NCBI GenBank assembly: GCA_022605405.1
Contig: JABYQQ010000005.1
Coordinates: 2,542,001-2,606,000 of the forward strand
Reading direction: 5' to 3'
DNA: 64,000 bases
Origin: Earliella scabrosa
Lineage: Eukaryota > Basidiomycota > Agaricomycetes > Polyporales > Polyporaceae
Position numbers and translations under genes: made by a program. Below the pieces are notes generated by a model. That model made no database searches. It saw only the letters and a list, made by a program, of their open reading frames with translations, and was not told where the DNA came from. Shown here one piece after another: positions 1 through 10,328 of the stretch (within the stretch, counting starts at the first letter, position 1; each line of letters begins with the position of its first letter).

Positions 1-4
1 TCAG

Positions 5-483
5 TCACTCATCAGTCACAAGTCCGTGCTTCTCGGACCCACGACGAAAGGTCATTTCGTCGCTGCTGGACAGAGCCTCAAGAATAAGTACTTGCAGCAT
101 GACGCTAGCGCGCGTGTCTTCGTCGATCCCCCCTTTAGGCGACACACTGTGCATCGCGAAGCCTTGAGCTACAATGTCGACGCTGACCGGCTGCGCGGTT
201 TTCATCGTCTTCTGTATAGCCTGTCTTTGCTTCCTGTCGTTGATCTAAGTATACAGCCGGTGTGAGTTAGAGGGTGGTGCTCGGCCCCGGCGTTGGCCAG
301 TCATGGTGCTCCTTCACGTTCAATCTCATTTCGTTGTATGTCATGGGTACGGAAATTTTGGTAGATGGGATGGTCTACACTGGAACTTGAGCTTGAACTT
401 GAAGCTGAACCACGCTGCGGCGGCTGGCTCGGAGCATGCCGAACTGAGCAACTGCATAGTTCTTCAGCCACTTGGGCTGCCAT
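5..483 (-). CDS. Small hypothetical protein, splicing unresolved
   Basis: Two open blocks on the minus strand look coding. The 5' block starts at an ATG at 483 (MAAQVAEEL) and runs through a serine-rich stretch to a segment reading DHPIYQNFRTHDIQRNEIE. The 3' block follows a good acceptor (cttag, near 250), begins INDRKQRQ and ends at a stop at 5-7 (GLVTDE). The obvious donor after the first block (gtgaag, near 326) is in phase 1 while the acceptor is in phase 0, so a simple join breaks the frame; a further small exon or another site is needed. The start lies about 90 bp from the divergent RPL29 start, so the two probably share a promoter. I do not recognise the family. It could also be non-coding. 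Confidence 0.4.
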
Positions 484-573
484 TTTCCCACACTGCACTA
501 CTCCAGGCAGGAAGAGCGCCTGTAGGGAAAGCCGTAGCAGCCGCATTCCTCAAGACCCACACTCGACGTCGCC

Positions 574-1010
574 ATGGCCAAGTCCAAGAAGTGCGTGCTA
601 CAGCTGCCCCGACACGTTGCATGTGTAGAGCAATGCTGATTGTACTGCCGTCTAGCCATACCAACCACAACCAGAACCGCAAGGCTCACCGGAACGGCAT
701 CAAGAAGCCCAAGAGCCACAGGACGCGGTCGTTGAAGGGTGTACGTGCAGGTTCTATGTACGCTTTGCTTTGGATGCTGAATGCGACGATGTGCGCTAGG
801 TTGACCCCAAGGTGCGCTGAGATGATCGGGAGACGAAGGCTGGTGACGTCTAAAGGGGATGTGTTTGTTTGCAGTTCCGCCGCAACGCAAAGTACGCGTT
901 GATTGGCTCGGTGCGTGATGACCATATTTCTACTGGTGGGTTGTACTCAAACGAATCGGTTGTGTCGCGCACAGAGAAAAGCTCGCGTCGAGCAGAAGGC
1001 GGAATCATGA
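574..1010 (+). CDS. RPL29: 60S ribosomal protein L29 (eL29)
   Basis: Structural protein of the large ribosomal subunit. Joining five exons (574-590, 656-740, 800-811, 875-910, 975-1010) gives a 61-residue basic protein starting MAKSKNHTNHNQNRKAHRNG, followed by IKKPKSHRTRSLKG, VDPK, FRRNAKYALIGS and RKARVEQKAES. This matches eL29 closely in length and sequence (yeast L29 also has KNHTxHNQxRKAHRNGIKKPK and GVDPKFRRN). All four introns have GT..AG ends and are 59-65 nt. The third exon is only 12 nt and codes exactly for VDPK, a conserved block, so the gene would be missed or mis-joined by ORF-based methods. It is divergently oriented from the small gene to its left. Confidence 0.95.
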
Positions 1011-1321
1011 TCTCCCTACCCTTCTACTCTGTATGGAGGATGACTCTTCGAGAGGAGAGCTGGCCCGTTTGTCGCGCAAGGCGACGTCGATACATGTAAA
1101 ACACCACCCCCACGATCATGCTGTGTATGCATTGGCCGCTATGCATAGGACTCATCGAGCAGAAATCGAAAAGCCCAAAAACATCATGGTCTTCGTGCGG
1201 TGAACAGTATTGCAGACGGTGCATGACAAGACGAAATGCGCGTGCTAGGGATACAGGGTTGTGAGTGCGCAATGTTTTCTAATTCGATATCTGGCGAGTC
1301 CGCAAGACATGAGATCCTTCG
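1011..1321. other. Convergent intergenic spacer
   Basis: Lies between the stop codons of RPL29 (plus) and TFC1 (minus). It should hold the two 3' untranslated regions. I see no gene or repeat in it. Confidence 0.5.
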
Positions 1322-3462
1322 TCATCGTGTGGGAAACGTCTTCCTCTGTTGCTCGATAGTGTTCATGAGTCGATGTGCCTGGGGAACAATCTTCAGATTA
1401 CGTGCCCAAGGACGACGGACGACGAGACTCACCGCAGCATCTTCTGGTGGTAGGGCGCCCTTCGCCATGTTGTGCTTGCCAAACTTCAACTTCGACTTAT
1501 ATCTTGATGGGAGTTTATCCGTGCCTTCCTGCGGTACAAGGAGCTTCTCGCACTCCTCCTGAGTCGCCACATGTCCCAGCAGAAGGGAGAAGAACTTGTG
1601 GCGCAGGACGGTCTTGATGCATTCGAGGGCGTGCGTCGTGTACCATCCGTCACGCTCGTTACACACGTCTCGGAGGGAGTCTTCGTCATCGGCCTCGATC
1701 ATCTCCTTGAGCATCGGGTCCGTGATATCGCAGAGCTGGAAGGCGGCCGTCTCGGACGTGACGGTCTGTCTGTCGAATATATGCGAGCGGCGTTCGTCCA
1801 TGCCGGAGAATCGTGCTTGGGCGGACTCGTTTCGCTGCTCTTGGCGGCGAGAAACAACGGAGGGTCGCACGATGGGATGGTTGATGTTTCGGAAATATAG
1901 ACGTTGGTAGCTATGCATCACGAGAAGAGGAAGAGTAAGCAAGGGGCCGAGGACAACGATGGTGGATGGCGCATACAAGCGTGCCTCTGGGTCTTGACGG
2001 GGATCGTACCCAAGGCGAACGTATGTGTCTCGCCATGGTCCATCTTCGAATACATAGGATACCAGTGGTAAGAGGTATTTGGAGCTTCAACAGCCTTAGT
2101 ATAGGCTCGTGTGCTTCGGTTATCGTCACGTACTTTATGATGTCGCGCACTTCCAACGGTTGAAACTGGTTGAATATGGCCGCACGCGTCCAGACTGGCC
2201 GTTCTTCGAAGAGCTGTGAAGGAGGAGGAATTCATGCTCGGCGACATCTGCCTAAGCTCATATCGGCGCACCTCCTCCAACCGCTTGAGGATCTTCTTGT
2301 CCGCTTGTTCCCGTTGTTCTTCCACTGTGGCTGACGGTTTCGTTGGAACCTGTGTCGGGAAGATCATGTCAAGGGGACGTATTGGGCATTGCCACAATGC
2401 ACTTGCTCACGTTCTTCTCCGTGTACGATATCGAGATGGGTCCGAACCCTTTCCAACGCATGCGATTGATGAGACGCTTCTTCTCTTCGCCCGTGTCATC
2501 GTCCACGACGATAGTCTCCACGGAAGCTGTGTTTGCCTTGTAGCTGTGCAACACTTCAGTGCCACCGACGGACAGTCAGTCGAGAAGAAACACACTTGTA
2601 GTTCTGAGGGACCCCTTGTCGGCTGAACAGCGGCGGCGGGAACAGTCGCAAGTTGCTCTTGGTTCGAACATTGGTGGTGGACGCTTCCCCTTCGGGGAGC
2701 AGCTGAGGATCAATCTCCATAGCATATGGAGCTGCCTCGGAGATGACATAGTCCTCTTTCTCGGGCGGTATATGGTACTTCAGAATACCGTCCACTGGAG
2801 GCAATATGAGCGATGGGTCATGCATTTACCAGGGCAGAACTACTCACCGTCCATCGAGTCCATCGCCTTGCGCAACTCCGCGACTGGGTCAGACATATCC
2901 GGCTGGTACTGGAAGTCCGCCATACCTACCACAAGCATCATCATCACACAAGCACCTCAGCATCCTCCCATTACGGACCAGAGCCAGGCCAAAGGACAAC
3001 CATGCACTCACTCCTGAACCGCGCCGTCTTGGGCACCACGCCCACAGCCTCGACCGTATACTCTCCAATCGGGCCATCCGCAGGCTCACCCTCCCTCCTC
3101 TTCCGCCTCCGCTTCACGACCTTGAGCACGATGTTGCTCGTGGGCACGACCTCGCCGGGGATGGGGTGCGCGTACGGGTTCTCCTTGCGGAGACGCAGCT
3201 CGAGGAGCGACTCGACGCGGTCGCGGCCCGTCGCGCGGCGGAACGCGCTGTCGATCGCGGGCTGGCCGCCGAGGCGGTCTATCGCGAGCGGCGCGGAGCG
3301 AGGGCGCACGAAGCCGGGGTATTCGACGGAGTAGTAGTGCGTGCTGGGGAGGGACCGTTCGGGCGCTGGGCGCGGGGCCGTCGAGGGCGGCGGGGGGACG
3401 GTGGATGGACCTGCGACGGGCTGCGAGGGTCCTGCATGGTGTTGGTCGCTGTCCACGTCCAT
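1322..3462 (-). CDS. TFC1: Transcription factor TFIIIC subunit (tau95 / sfc1 / GTF3C5 family)
   Basis: Subunit of TFIIIC, which binds the internal A box of tRNA and other RNA polymerase III genes. The start is the ATG at 3462 (MDVDSDQHH). Exons read in order: a proline-rich leader, then the family's N-terminal dimerisation region (YSVEYPGFVRP, LGGQPAIDSAFRR, LRLRKENPYAHPIPG), a short exon DFQYQPDMSDPVAELRKAMD, then PPPLFSRQGVPQNY, LFEERPVWTRAAIFNQF, GPWRDTYVRLGYDPRQDPEA and FYQRLYFR, all hallmarks of the family. The C-terminal half contains FDRQTVTSETAAFQLCDITD. Introns are short, for example the one splitting EARF at about 1985. The last intron (gtgagt..ccccag) leads into a terminal exon of about 65 nt. 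It starts divergently from PKR1 with 236 bp between the start codons. Confidence 0.88.
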
Positions 3463-3698
3463 GCTGTTTCGTGCTCTTGGGTGTAGGAGACGAGAAGGAG
3501 TAGACGCGCCAAGTCGCGATCGCGCTGTACGCGTTCTGTCACGTGCAAGACCCCCGCACAGTACTGTCACTGTGTCAGTAGCGTTGAGTCGTCGACTCTT
3601 GAGTTGTTCCTCTCGTCACCGGTCAGCCTTGTCCCCCGAGTCTTCAGCTTGCTGCATCCGAGTTGTCCATATACTTCCGATCATCTCTCACAGCGACT
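3463..3698. promoter_or_regulatory. Divergent promoter TFC1 / PKR1
   Basis: The 236 bp between the start codons of two divergently transcribed genes must carry both promoters. It is rich in short pyrimidine tracts on the plus strand. I see no clear TATA box. Confidence 0.5.
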
Positions 3699-4094
3699 AT
3701 GGCCACCAGCCCGCCTGAAGATCCCCCTCCCTCTCAACCTATGGAAGGTTTCTTCGCAAACATCCTCACCCCCGGCTCCTCCCTCAACCCCATCTTCCTA
3801 TACATCGTCGATGCCGTGCTCGCCAGTCTCATGCTCATATTCCTCGCGCTCCTCATCCTGTCCGGCGGAAGCGTGCACTTCATCTTCTTGATGGTCATCA
3901 CCGGCGGGCTCTGGGCCAGCGTGAAATGGTTCGTACCACTCCTCTAAGCAAGTGTGACCGTTGTGTTGAGGGATGGTCTTCCCGTGACATGCAGGTTCGT
4001 AGCTGAGCTGCGTAACGCGCCCCCTCAAGAGGCCGAGAAGGACGAAGACACGGTCGCGCAAGAGGAGCCCGGCTCGAAACTCAAAACGGAATGA
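3699..4094 (+). CDS. PKR1: V-type ATPase assembly factor PKR1
   Basis: Small ER membrane protein that helps assemble the V0 sector of the vacuolar ATPase. Two exons (3699-3928 and 3995-4094) give a protein of about 109 residues. It starts MATSPPEDPPP and has the family pattern MEGFFANILTPGSSLNPIFL, a first membrane segment ending LLILSGGSVHF, a second one (IFLMVITGGLWASV) and then KWFVAELRN, followed by an acidic tail. Yeast Pkr1 has the same layout (F..G.SP.., IHF.., W...WF..EL). The donor is the weak GTTCGT, and exon 2 also begins GTTCGTA, so retention of the intron would still code WFV before an early stop (WFVPLL). Confidence 0.85.
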
Positions 4095-4158
4095 GCCATC
4101 CAATGTTATATACATATCCTCAACACCACCAGCTGGAACCAACCCGATGCCAAAGATC

Positions 4159-5127
4159 TCACCGACGCCCTCGGTCACTCGTCTCGTACCATCCCTTCGT
4201 CTTCCGCGCGCTATCCTGCGCCAGCTGGAACACTGCTCCCCCACGTAGGACAAGTCAGCACACATTTACGGGCCAGCCACACGGGATACGAAACGAAGAG
4301 GGAGAAAAACAGGACGGTGGAATGGCCACGTACGTTCTCGCTCGGTGCCATCCATCCCCTCGCGGAAGGCAGCAATCGTCGCGTCGCCCCCACGGGAGGC
4401 GCCACCTGCGGTGCCGTGCAAGGATGCGAAGTGTTGCGCCTGATCGATCACTTCTGGCAGGCGGGCACGGAAGGTCTGTGGAAGCACCGTCCGTGTGAAG
4501 CGTATAGAAGGGACCGCAGGACGCGATGGGGGTGGGTGGGGTGAAGTGAGGCAGGACGAGGTTGTTACTGGGATGCACGGGGTGAGCAAGGGGGGACATA
4601 CCTCTGTGAGGACTTTTGATAGTTCGGCCGCAGCTTCGTCATTCAGTCTGGTAATGCGAGGTCATGGACAAGCATTGCACTACTGGGATGGGCACTCACA
4701 ATCGCATGATCATCCGCCCGAACCCATACCATGGGCCTCCCTGCCCGACAAGTGCAGACAGACGTACGCTCTTCGGTTCCGCGTTCAAAGCGTTCCGAAC
4801 CCGCGCAGAGAATGGAGGAGGGATGGTGAAGTCTGCATAGTCTCTGCGCACGCGGTAAACGTGCACAGTTTCGAGGAGCGGGCAAGGGTTACTGACGAGT
4901 AGATGAGGATGTATGCCATCCAGAGGGGTATCTGGACCTTGCTCCCCTGCTTGATCTATCGCATTGACCCCTCAGACACGCAGCCCATGCATCCAACCAC
5001 GCGCACGTACATCCCCGGCCTTGCCACCGTCAAGATGACCCATGTCTAGCACATCGGTCTTGAACGTGCACTGAATCTTCTGGTTTTCGGCGAGGATCGA
5101 CTCGATTGAGTAGTAGTCATCCTCCAT
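4159..5127 (-). CDS. PSF3: DNA replication complex GINS subunit Psf3
   Basis: Subunit of the GINS tetramer of the replicative Cdc45-MCM-GINS helicase. The start at 5127 gives MEDDYYSIESILAENQKIQ, the characteristic Psf3 N-terminus (DDYYDIDDILAE in relatives). Joined exons continue with CTFKTDVLDMGHLDGG, then GDIKQGSKVQIPLWMAYIL (the typical PLWLA block), YADFTIPPPFSARVRNALNA, an exon beginning TFRARLPEVIDQAQHFASLH, and the terminal FQLAQDSARKTKGWYETSD. There are five short introns. The stop is only 64 bp from the convergent PKR1 stop. Three ACGCGT boxes in the divergent promoter fit S-phase control. Confidence 0.88.
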
Positions 5128-5389
5128 TCTCGTAACGCGTGTTATGGAACTGAATGGGCCGAGAGTCGCGACTTGCGATTACAGGGCAATGATGGAAGCG
5201 GAGCGCGTTGAGGGGGTGGCTGAGCGGGATGAGTGCGGCAGGCGCGCCGACGCGACGCGTCTCGCCTACGGAACGCGCCCACGCGTCATTTCCCACGCGC
5301 GTGCTCCTCTCACCTCCTCTTCCGTTCGCTCATTACCACCGTTCTGAACTTCCTTCTTCCGCCTCTTCTCATCTCACTGCTTGTCCAAG
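5128..5389. promoter_or_regulatory. Divergent promoter with three MluI cell-cycle boxes
   Basis: This 262-bp region between PSF3 and the mitochondrial-type gene contains three exact ACGCGT hexamers at 5135-5140, 5255-5260 and 5281-5286, plus near matches (acgcgc) around them. ACGCGT is the binding core of the MBF (Mbp1/Swi6) factor that drives G1/S genes in yeasts. PSF3 is a replication gene, so this assignment is biologically coherent. Confidence 0.6.
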
Positions 5390-6041
5390 ATGCTCTGCCG
5401 CGCGTGCATTCCACACGTTCCAGTCACCCGTGCACTCGCCATCCCCGCTCTCCGGCTTGCACACACGGCAGCTCTACGTCACTCACCATCGTTGACAAGC
5501 TCTGCTCGGAACTCTCCTTCCTCGTCACAACACGCCTCCTATACAAGGGAAGCTTTGCGCACGCGGTCCTTCTCGTCGACTCCGCTCAGGAGAGCGGAGG
5601 AGGATCCAAAGCTGCAGCAGATGTTTGAGAACCAGCAGATGGTCCTAAGGCTCCTGCAGGATAAGCCGGAGGTGCTGGACTACATGAAGGAGTTCACCAC
5701 GCTCCTGAAGGAGAACGGTGCGTGGTGAATGCTTTGGACTTGCTTGATGAGGGCGTGAGCTCAACTGAAGGCTTTCTGCGTGTGCATGGGTCTCGCAGGT
5801 GTGGATGTGACGTCCGGGCAGATGCCGAGCAAGATGGAGATGATCCGGTTATTGACGAAGACGGAGGTGAGGGAGAGCGCTATGAAGATGGCGAAGTCGT
5901 TCCAGGACGCAGGGATCGACCTGCGGGATAAGGTCTGCCCGGTACTCCTTCCTGCGTGTTCTCTGACCGCTGACCTATGTCGCGCAGGGCATGATGGAGT
6001 CGCTGATGGCAATGCAGAAGCAGTTCGGCAAGGACAAGTGA
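5390..6041 (+). CDS. Small mitochondrial-type protein of unknown function
   Basis: Three exons (5390-5717, 5799-5932, 5988-6041) give about 171 residues starting MLCRACIPHVPVTRALAIP. The first 70 residues are rich in Arg, Ser and Ala without acidic residues, and include TRSFSSTPLRRAEEDP, a typical mitochondrial presequence with a likely cleavage motif. The mature part is helical and charged: LQQMFENQQMVLRLLQDKPE, LDYMKEFTTLLKENGVDVTS, KMEMIRLLTKTEVRESAMKM and MMESLMAMQKQFGKDK. Splice sites are GT..AG and keep the frame across both introns. I do not recognise the family, and the matrix location is inferred from the leader only. Confidence 0.75.
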
Positions 6042-6838
6042 GGACGGGGAGGACGGCTTGTCGTTGATTTATTGCGCCTGTTGTGCTACCGTACAGTTAT
6101 GCTACTTATGTACTGCACTCACCGAGCCCGTAGGACGCGTGCGACAAGCGTCTTGGACGTCAGAAGGCCGCTGCTTCTGCTTCCTGTCACCTCGGAGGCG
6201 AGACGCTGGCTGGATCTATACCTCGTTGAGCGAAGATGGTGGCAGGTGGGCGTTGCTCCTGTCGTTCGAGCAGCGAAGGCATGGCGACGCGTGACGGAGT
6301 GGTGGAGAAAGGGCAAGGAGAGTATCAAGTGGAGGGTGCGAACGATCGCGCCGCGACAAGGATAGCTACGAAGCTGCGCCGATCGCGGACTGGACGTTTC
6401 GGGTCACCTTCTGGGACCAGCCTGGATGGCACGGCGGCGATGGGGGGCAGATAGAGAACGCGCGCAGGGAGACACCGCAAACGCTGGGATGTCTCGCTGC
6501 CAGTCGTCATTGGGATGGATGGAGTGGTGACGGGGAGGCTGCGGGGAGGCCATGGATGCGTGGAGGGAGCGGAGGGCCAGGAAAAGGCCGGCGGTGTTGG
6601 GCGGGTGGAGCAGGAGAGATAGAGACGCATGCGGCGGGCCCTGCGCAAGCTCTGGCGGGCTGAGTGAGCGAGTGCAATGACGTAGTGACAGCCGATGCAT
6701 ATGACGCCATGGAGCAGCCTCTCCCTCCTCGCCTTCAAATCACTCTGTCCGCGCCCCGCGTCAGCCACCGCTTCTCTCTCTTCCTCCGCCCCGTCCCCGT
6801 ATCCGCGCATACATCCACCTCCCAGCACACACGCAGCC
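6042..6838. other. Spacer and upstream region of the kinase gene
   Basis: This is about 800 bp without a convincing gene. A 203-codon minus-strand reading frame (6325-6936) crosses it, but its composition (long runs of Pro, Arg and Ser) looks random and it overlaps the kinase start. The last 150 bp before the kinase ATG are pyrimidine-rich, as in many fungal promoters. Confidence 0.5.
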
Positions 6839-7013
6839 ATGCCCACCGGGACTGGCGTCGTCGACGCGTTCAAGAGTGCGTCCCACCCATTTCCTTTTCT
6901 GGCCCAGCTGACCCGCTTTGGCGCATCAGATCTCATCCGTCATGGAAAGAACCACCACTCGTCCAGACCCCAGGATGACGCTTCCTACCAACACTCCTAC
7001 GCGCAACCCCAGA

Positions 7014-7045
<32 letters not shown>

Positions 7046-9338
7046 ACCGCCGAGCAGCAGAGCCGCCATCACAGAGAAGCTCAGCAGCAACAGCAGCAAA
7101 CACAACAGAAACACGCGTCTCCCAAGTACAAGGAACACGTAGAACAGATCGTCCAGGAGGAGCGCGAGGCTAAGGGCAAGATGCCAGTCTACAAGGGCCT
7201 CGAGAACTACAAACTCCTTGAGAAGATGGGCGAGTGAGTCACCACTCTCGTTTCTGTCGAAATTCTGTGTCTGTCTTCTGTTCCGGTGGGGCTGCCGCAT
7301 GCGCGCTACATTGCTCTCCCATTGTCTCCATGGCGTACAGATCTCGCAACACAGACATTGCAATCTTTTTCCATGCTGTGCGCAGCTGGCGCCCTATCGT
7401 ACTACCCTCGCTGAAGTCCGATGGGCACGGATGGCTCCGTCCTCACTGTCAGACGTCGACGCGTCGCTGTCCGCGGAATCGCGAGGGGCATCTGGGCCGT
7501 GTGAATGCCATAGCTGACGTGTCTTCGTAGTGGTGCCTTCTCCAATGTCTACAAGGCCATCGATCTCCGATCGGGACAGAAGGTTGCAGGTACGTTGGCC
7601 TAGGTTGGTCGATGTTCGCATACATATGGACCCACACCTTCGTAGTCAAGGTCGTGCGCAAGTATGAACTGAGTGCTTCGCAGGTTAGTGTCCCATCCTC
7701 TCTCACCTCATCTTCATTCATTATGTACCTGTATCGTGCGCCTGGATGCAGGCCGGCGAAAAGCACCTGAACCGCGAATTTAAGAAAAAGCCGCGGGTCA
7801 CTGAGGTGCATTCACTTTGCGTATAGTGGTCCGTTGGCTGACAACTGCTCCACCCTATATGTAGAGGGCAAATATCCTCAAGGGTGCGTGTCGTCCGCCT
7901 CAGATCCACCTTAGACTGCTCACATTCTTCCAATATCCAGAGGTTCAGATCATGCGGGGCATCAACCACCCGTCAATAGTGAAGCTCTTGGGTTTCTTCG
8001 AGTCGCCGGAACATTACTTCCTGATCCTCGAGCGTGCGTATATCCCGAATCTCGCGTCCTCTCGGCCTGGCATTGACGTCCGGTGCATACTGCAGTAATG
8101 GAAGGCGGCGAACTATTCCACCAAATAGTGAAGCTAACGTACTTCAGTGAGAACCTCGCCCGGCACGTCATCGTCCAAGTTGCGCAGGGCATTCGATACC
8201 TTCACGAAGAACGTGGCGTCGTGCATCGAGACATCAAACCCGAGAACCTGCTCTTCGAGCGTATACCCATGGTCCCTTCGAAGAACCCGCCACCCAAACA
8301 ATTCGACGAGGATAAGGAGGATGAGGGAGAATTTATCCCTGGCGTCGGCGGCGGCGGTATCGGCAGAGTGAAAATCGCTGATTTCGGTCTGAGTAAGGTG
8401 GTGTGGGATGAACAGACGATGACGCCATGCGGCACCGTGGGGTACACTGCACCCGAGATCGTCAAGGATGAACGGTACAGTAAGAGTGTCGACATGTGGG
8501 CGCTAGGATGCGTCCTCTATACCCTTCTCTGCGGGTTCCCGCCATTCTACGACGAGAGTATCAACGTCCTCACGGAGAAGGTCGCTCGTGGTTACTATAC
8601 TTTCCTGAGTCCTTGGTGGGACTCAATCAGCGCATCAGGTATGTTCACAGTCGTCGTGTGTCACATATGGAACTGACTCGCATCCCAGCCAAGGACCTCA
8701 TCACTCACCTCCTATGCGTCGACCCTGCGCAACGATACACCATCGACGAGTTCCTCGCACACCCGTGGATTACTGCTGCTCCTGCACCACCACCCCAACC
8801 TACACCCCATTCTTCTGTACCGCGCGCTCTCGACTCCCCTCTCCTCGCTGAGGCACGCGGCGGCGTACGCGAAGCACGTTCACCTGGCCTCGCGACGCTC
8901 AAGGAGGCGTTCGACATCACCTACGCCGTACATCGCATGGAAGAAGAGGGTGCACGTCGACGCGCTCAGAAGGGCGGCGCAAATCGCGGTTTCCTGCAGA
9001 ATCTCAACGAGAGCGACGAGGAAGAGGACCGGGCAGCACCGAGGCAGCCCCCCGCAGGCAGCGGCGCGAAGGTGGCGGCGAAACGTGCCGTGCAGGGCGA
9101 CGCTTATGACGGCCGGGCTGGCCAGCGTGATCGTGGCAGGAGAACCGGCGGCACCACGAAGCCGTTCGAGCTGGACTTGGATGGCGCAACCCTCCTCGGT
9201 CGGCGGCACAAGCGTGGTGGAGACGGAGGCGTTGCTGGAATCGGCGCGCATGGTGCCAGTCCGCTCACGAGAATAGCGCAAGACCGCCAGGATGAGGAGC
9301 CGATGGAGATGCCGATGTCTCCGATGAGGGTGGACTGA
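6839..9338 (+). CDS. RCK2: MAPK-activated Ser/Thr protein kinase, Rck2/Srk1 type
   Basis: Stress-signalling kinase of the CaMK group; relatives act downstream of the Hog1/Sty1 MAP kinase. I read nine exons: 6839-6875, 6930-7233, 7531-7589, 7646-7683, 7752-7805, 7865-7883 (19 nt), 7941-8033, 8096-8638 and 8689-9338. The N-terminus holds two Gln/His-rich tracts coded by CAG repeats (about 7015-7110). Kinase motifs follow: GDGAFSNVY (Gly loop), VAVKVVRKY (Lys), the ELMEGGELFHQIV hinge, HRDIKPENLLF (catalytic loop), GVGGGGIGRVKIADFGLSK (the insert plus DFG, diagnostic for Rck2 relatives), TPCGTVGYTAPE (activation segment) and DMWALGCVLYTLLCGFPPF. A long basic, disordered tail follows. Confidence 0.92.
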
Positions 9339-9831
9339 GCGCGTGTTCGTTGCTGGACATTGGCCTCGACTCGCTGCAGCCGTCTTCTAGTTCGCATGCA
9401 CTTCTCTTCGCCTTCACGCAACAGGTCCTGTTAGATTAGTTCGATCTCGCATCATTGTTTCCTCTGCATACTGTGTGTACTCTACATGCACGCCTTCCCT
9501 GGAATATCTTATTGTAGTCTTCGAATGTTTCTCATCGTATCCTCCCCCCTCTCATCGTTGTTTCTTTGCGCCCACCCACTACTGCTACCATACGTTCGAT
9601 GCATCACGTCCGTACAATCGATATCGATACTGCAGATACACGCTGGCAATCTATCGGCCACATTGGGTTCAACGTTCCGTTGTGTGCTCGAGACCGACCC
9701 TCCGGTTCCCGTCCTACATAGAAGGTGCATCAGGAACCCGGTATTCCTCCAGACGGAGACGGACATCTCCGGAGCCTCCGGGCCAACCGGTTTGATCTTG
9801 ATTGATCCGCCTATCACCGGCTTGAGACGGT

Positions 9832-9847
9832 GTCTCCAGCTGGAGAC
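9832..9847. repeat. 16-bp perfect palindrome
   Basis: GTCTCCAGCTGGAGAC equals its own reverse complement. It is flanked by further GAGAC and GTCTCC copies (9824-9880). Confidence 0.85.
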
Positions 9848-10159
9848 ATGTTCTCCATCCAGAGACGCTGTCTCCGTCGCATTTCTGAGCTTGTCGTACT
9901 CTCGAATTTGTCGCATATATCATTACTAGTCAACCTCTGTAGGCTGTCTTGAGCACAGAGGACATGCCGGAGACCTGTGCGAAGGCTCAGCAAGACGCCA
10001 GAATGGGCCTACTCCGGGTAGCGCCCATAGCACTAGTCCGCCACACGAGGGTAGTTGGCCCGTTAACAACGACTTCCAGCTGTCGAATGTACATATACAT
10101 GCCTCGACACGGTTTGGTATGTACACTCGAAGGGAAGGCCGAGGACGACTCCAACCAGC

Positions 10160-10209
10160 CCCGGCTGGAGACAGCGATCTCCAGCTGGAGACACCTGTCT
10201 CCAGCCGGG
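10160..10209. repeat. 50-bp near-perfect palindrome
   Basis: The outer 15-bp arms (10160-10174 and 10195-10209) are exact inverted copies of CCCGGCTGGAGACAG. They are centred on the same axis as an inner 14-bp palindrome TCTCCAGCTGGAGA (10178-10191); only the 3-nt joints differ. The whole could extrude as a cruciform or fold as a hairpin RNA. Confidence 0.85.
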
Positions 10210-10216
10210 CCGTGAT

Positions 10217-10232
10217 GGAGATCGCGATCTCC
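10217..10232. repeat. 16-bp perfect palindrome
   Basis: GGAGATCGCGATCTCC is its own reverse complement and lies 8 bp after the 50-bp palindrome. Confidence 0.85.
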
Positions 10233-10328
10233 GTATGATGGGGGGGGATTTCCATCGCTCCGGGGCTCCGTCCGGTACCAGGTGGAGCCGCTGGAGCAGA
10301 AGCGCCCTCCTGATGTGAGTAGTTGCCG

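Larger units (their letters stand above)
9339..10328. other. Intergenic region with GTCTCC/GGAGAC palindromes
   Basis: No gene is convincing in these 990 bp between the kinase and a minus-strand gene. The stretch 9720-10250 is crowded with copies of GGAGAC/GTCTCC in both orientations, three of which form long palindromes that are listed separately. Confidence 0.6.

Noticed and set aside
6325..6936. 203-codon minus-strand open frame upstream of the kinase
   Set aside because: Low-complexity Pro/Ser/Arg composition, overlaps the kinase start, no recognisable motif.
7015..7110. CAG repeat tract as a microsatellite
   Set aside because: It is coding (Gln-rich N-terminus of the kinase), so it is described within that gene.
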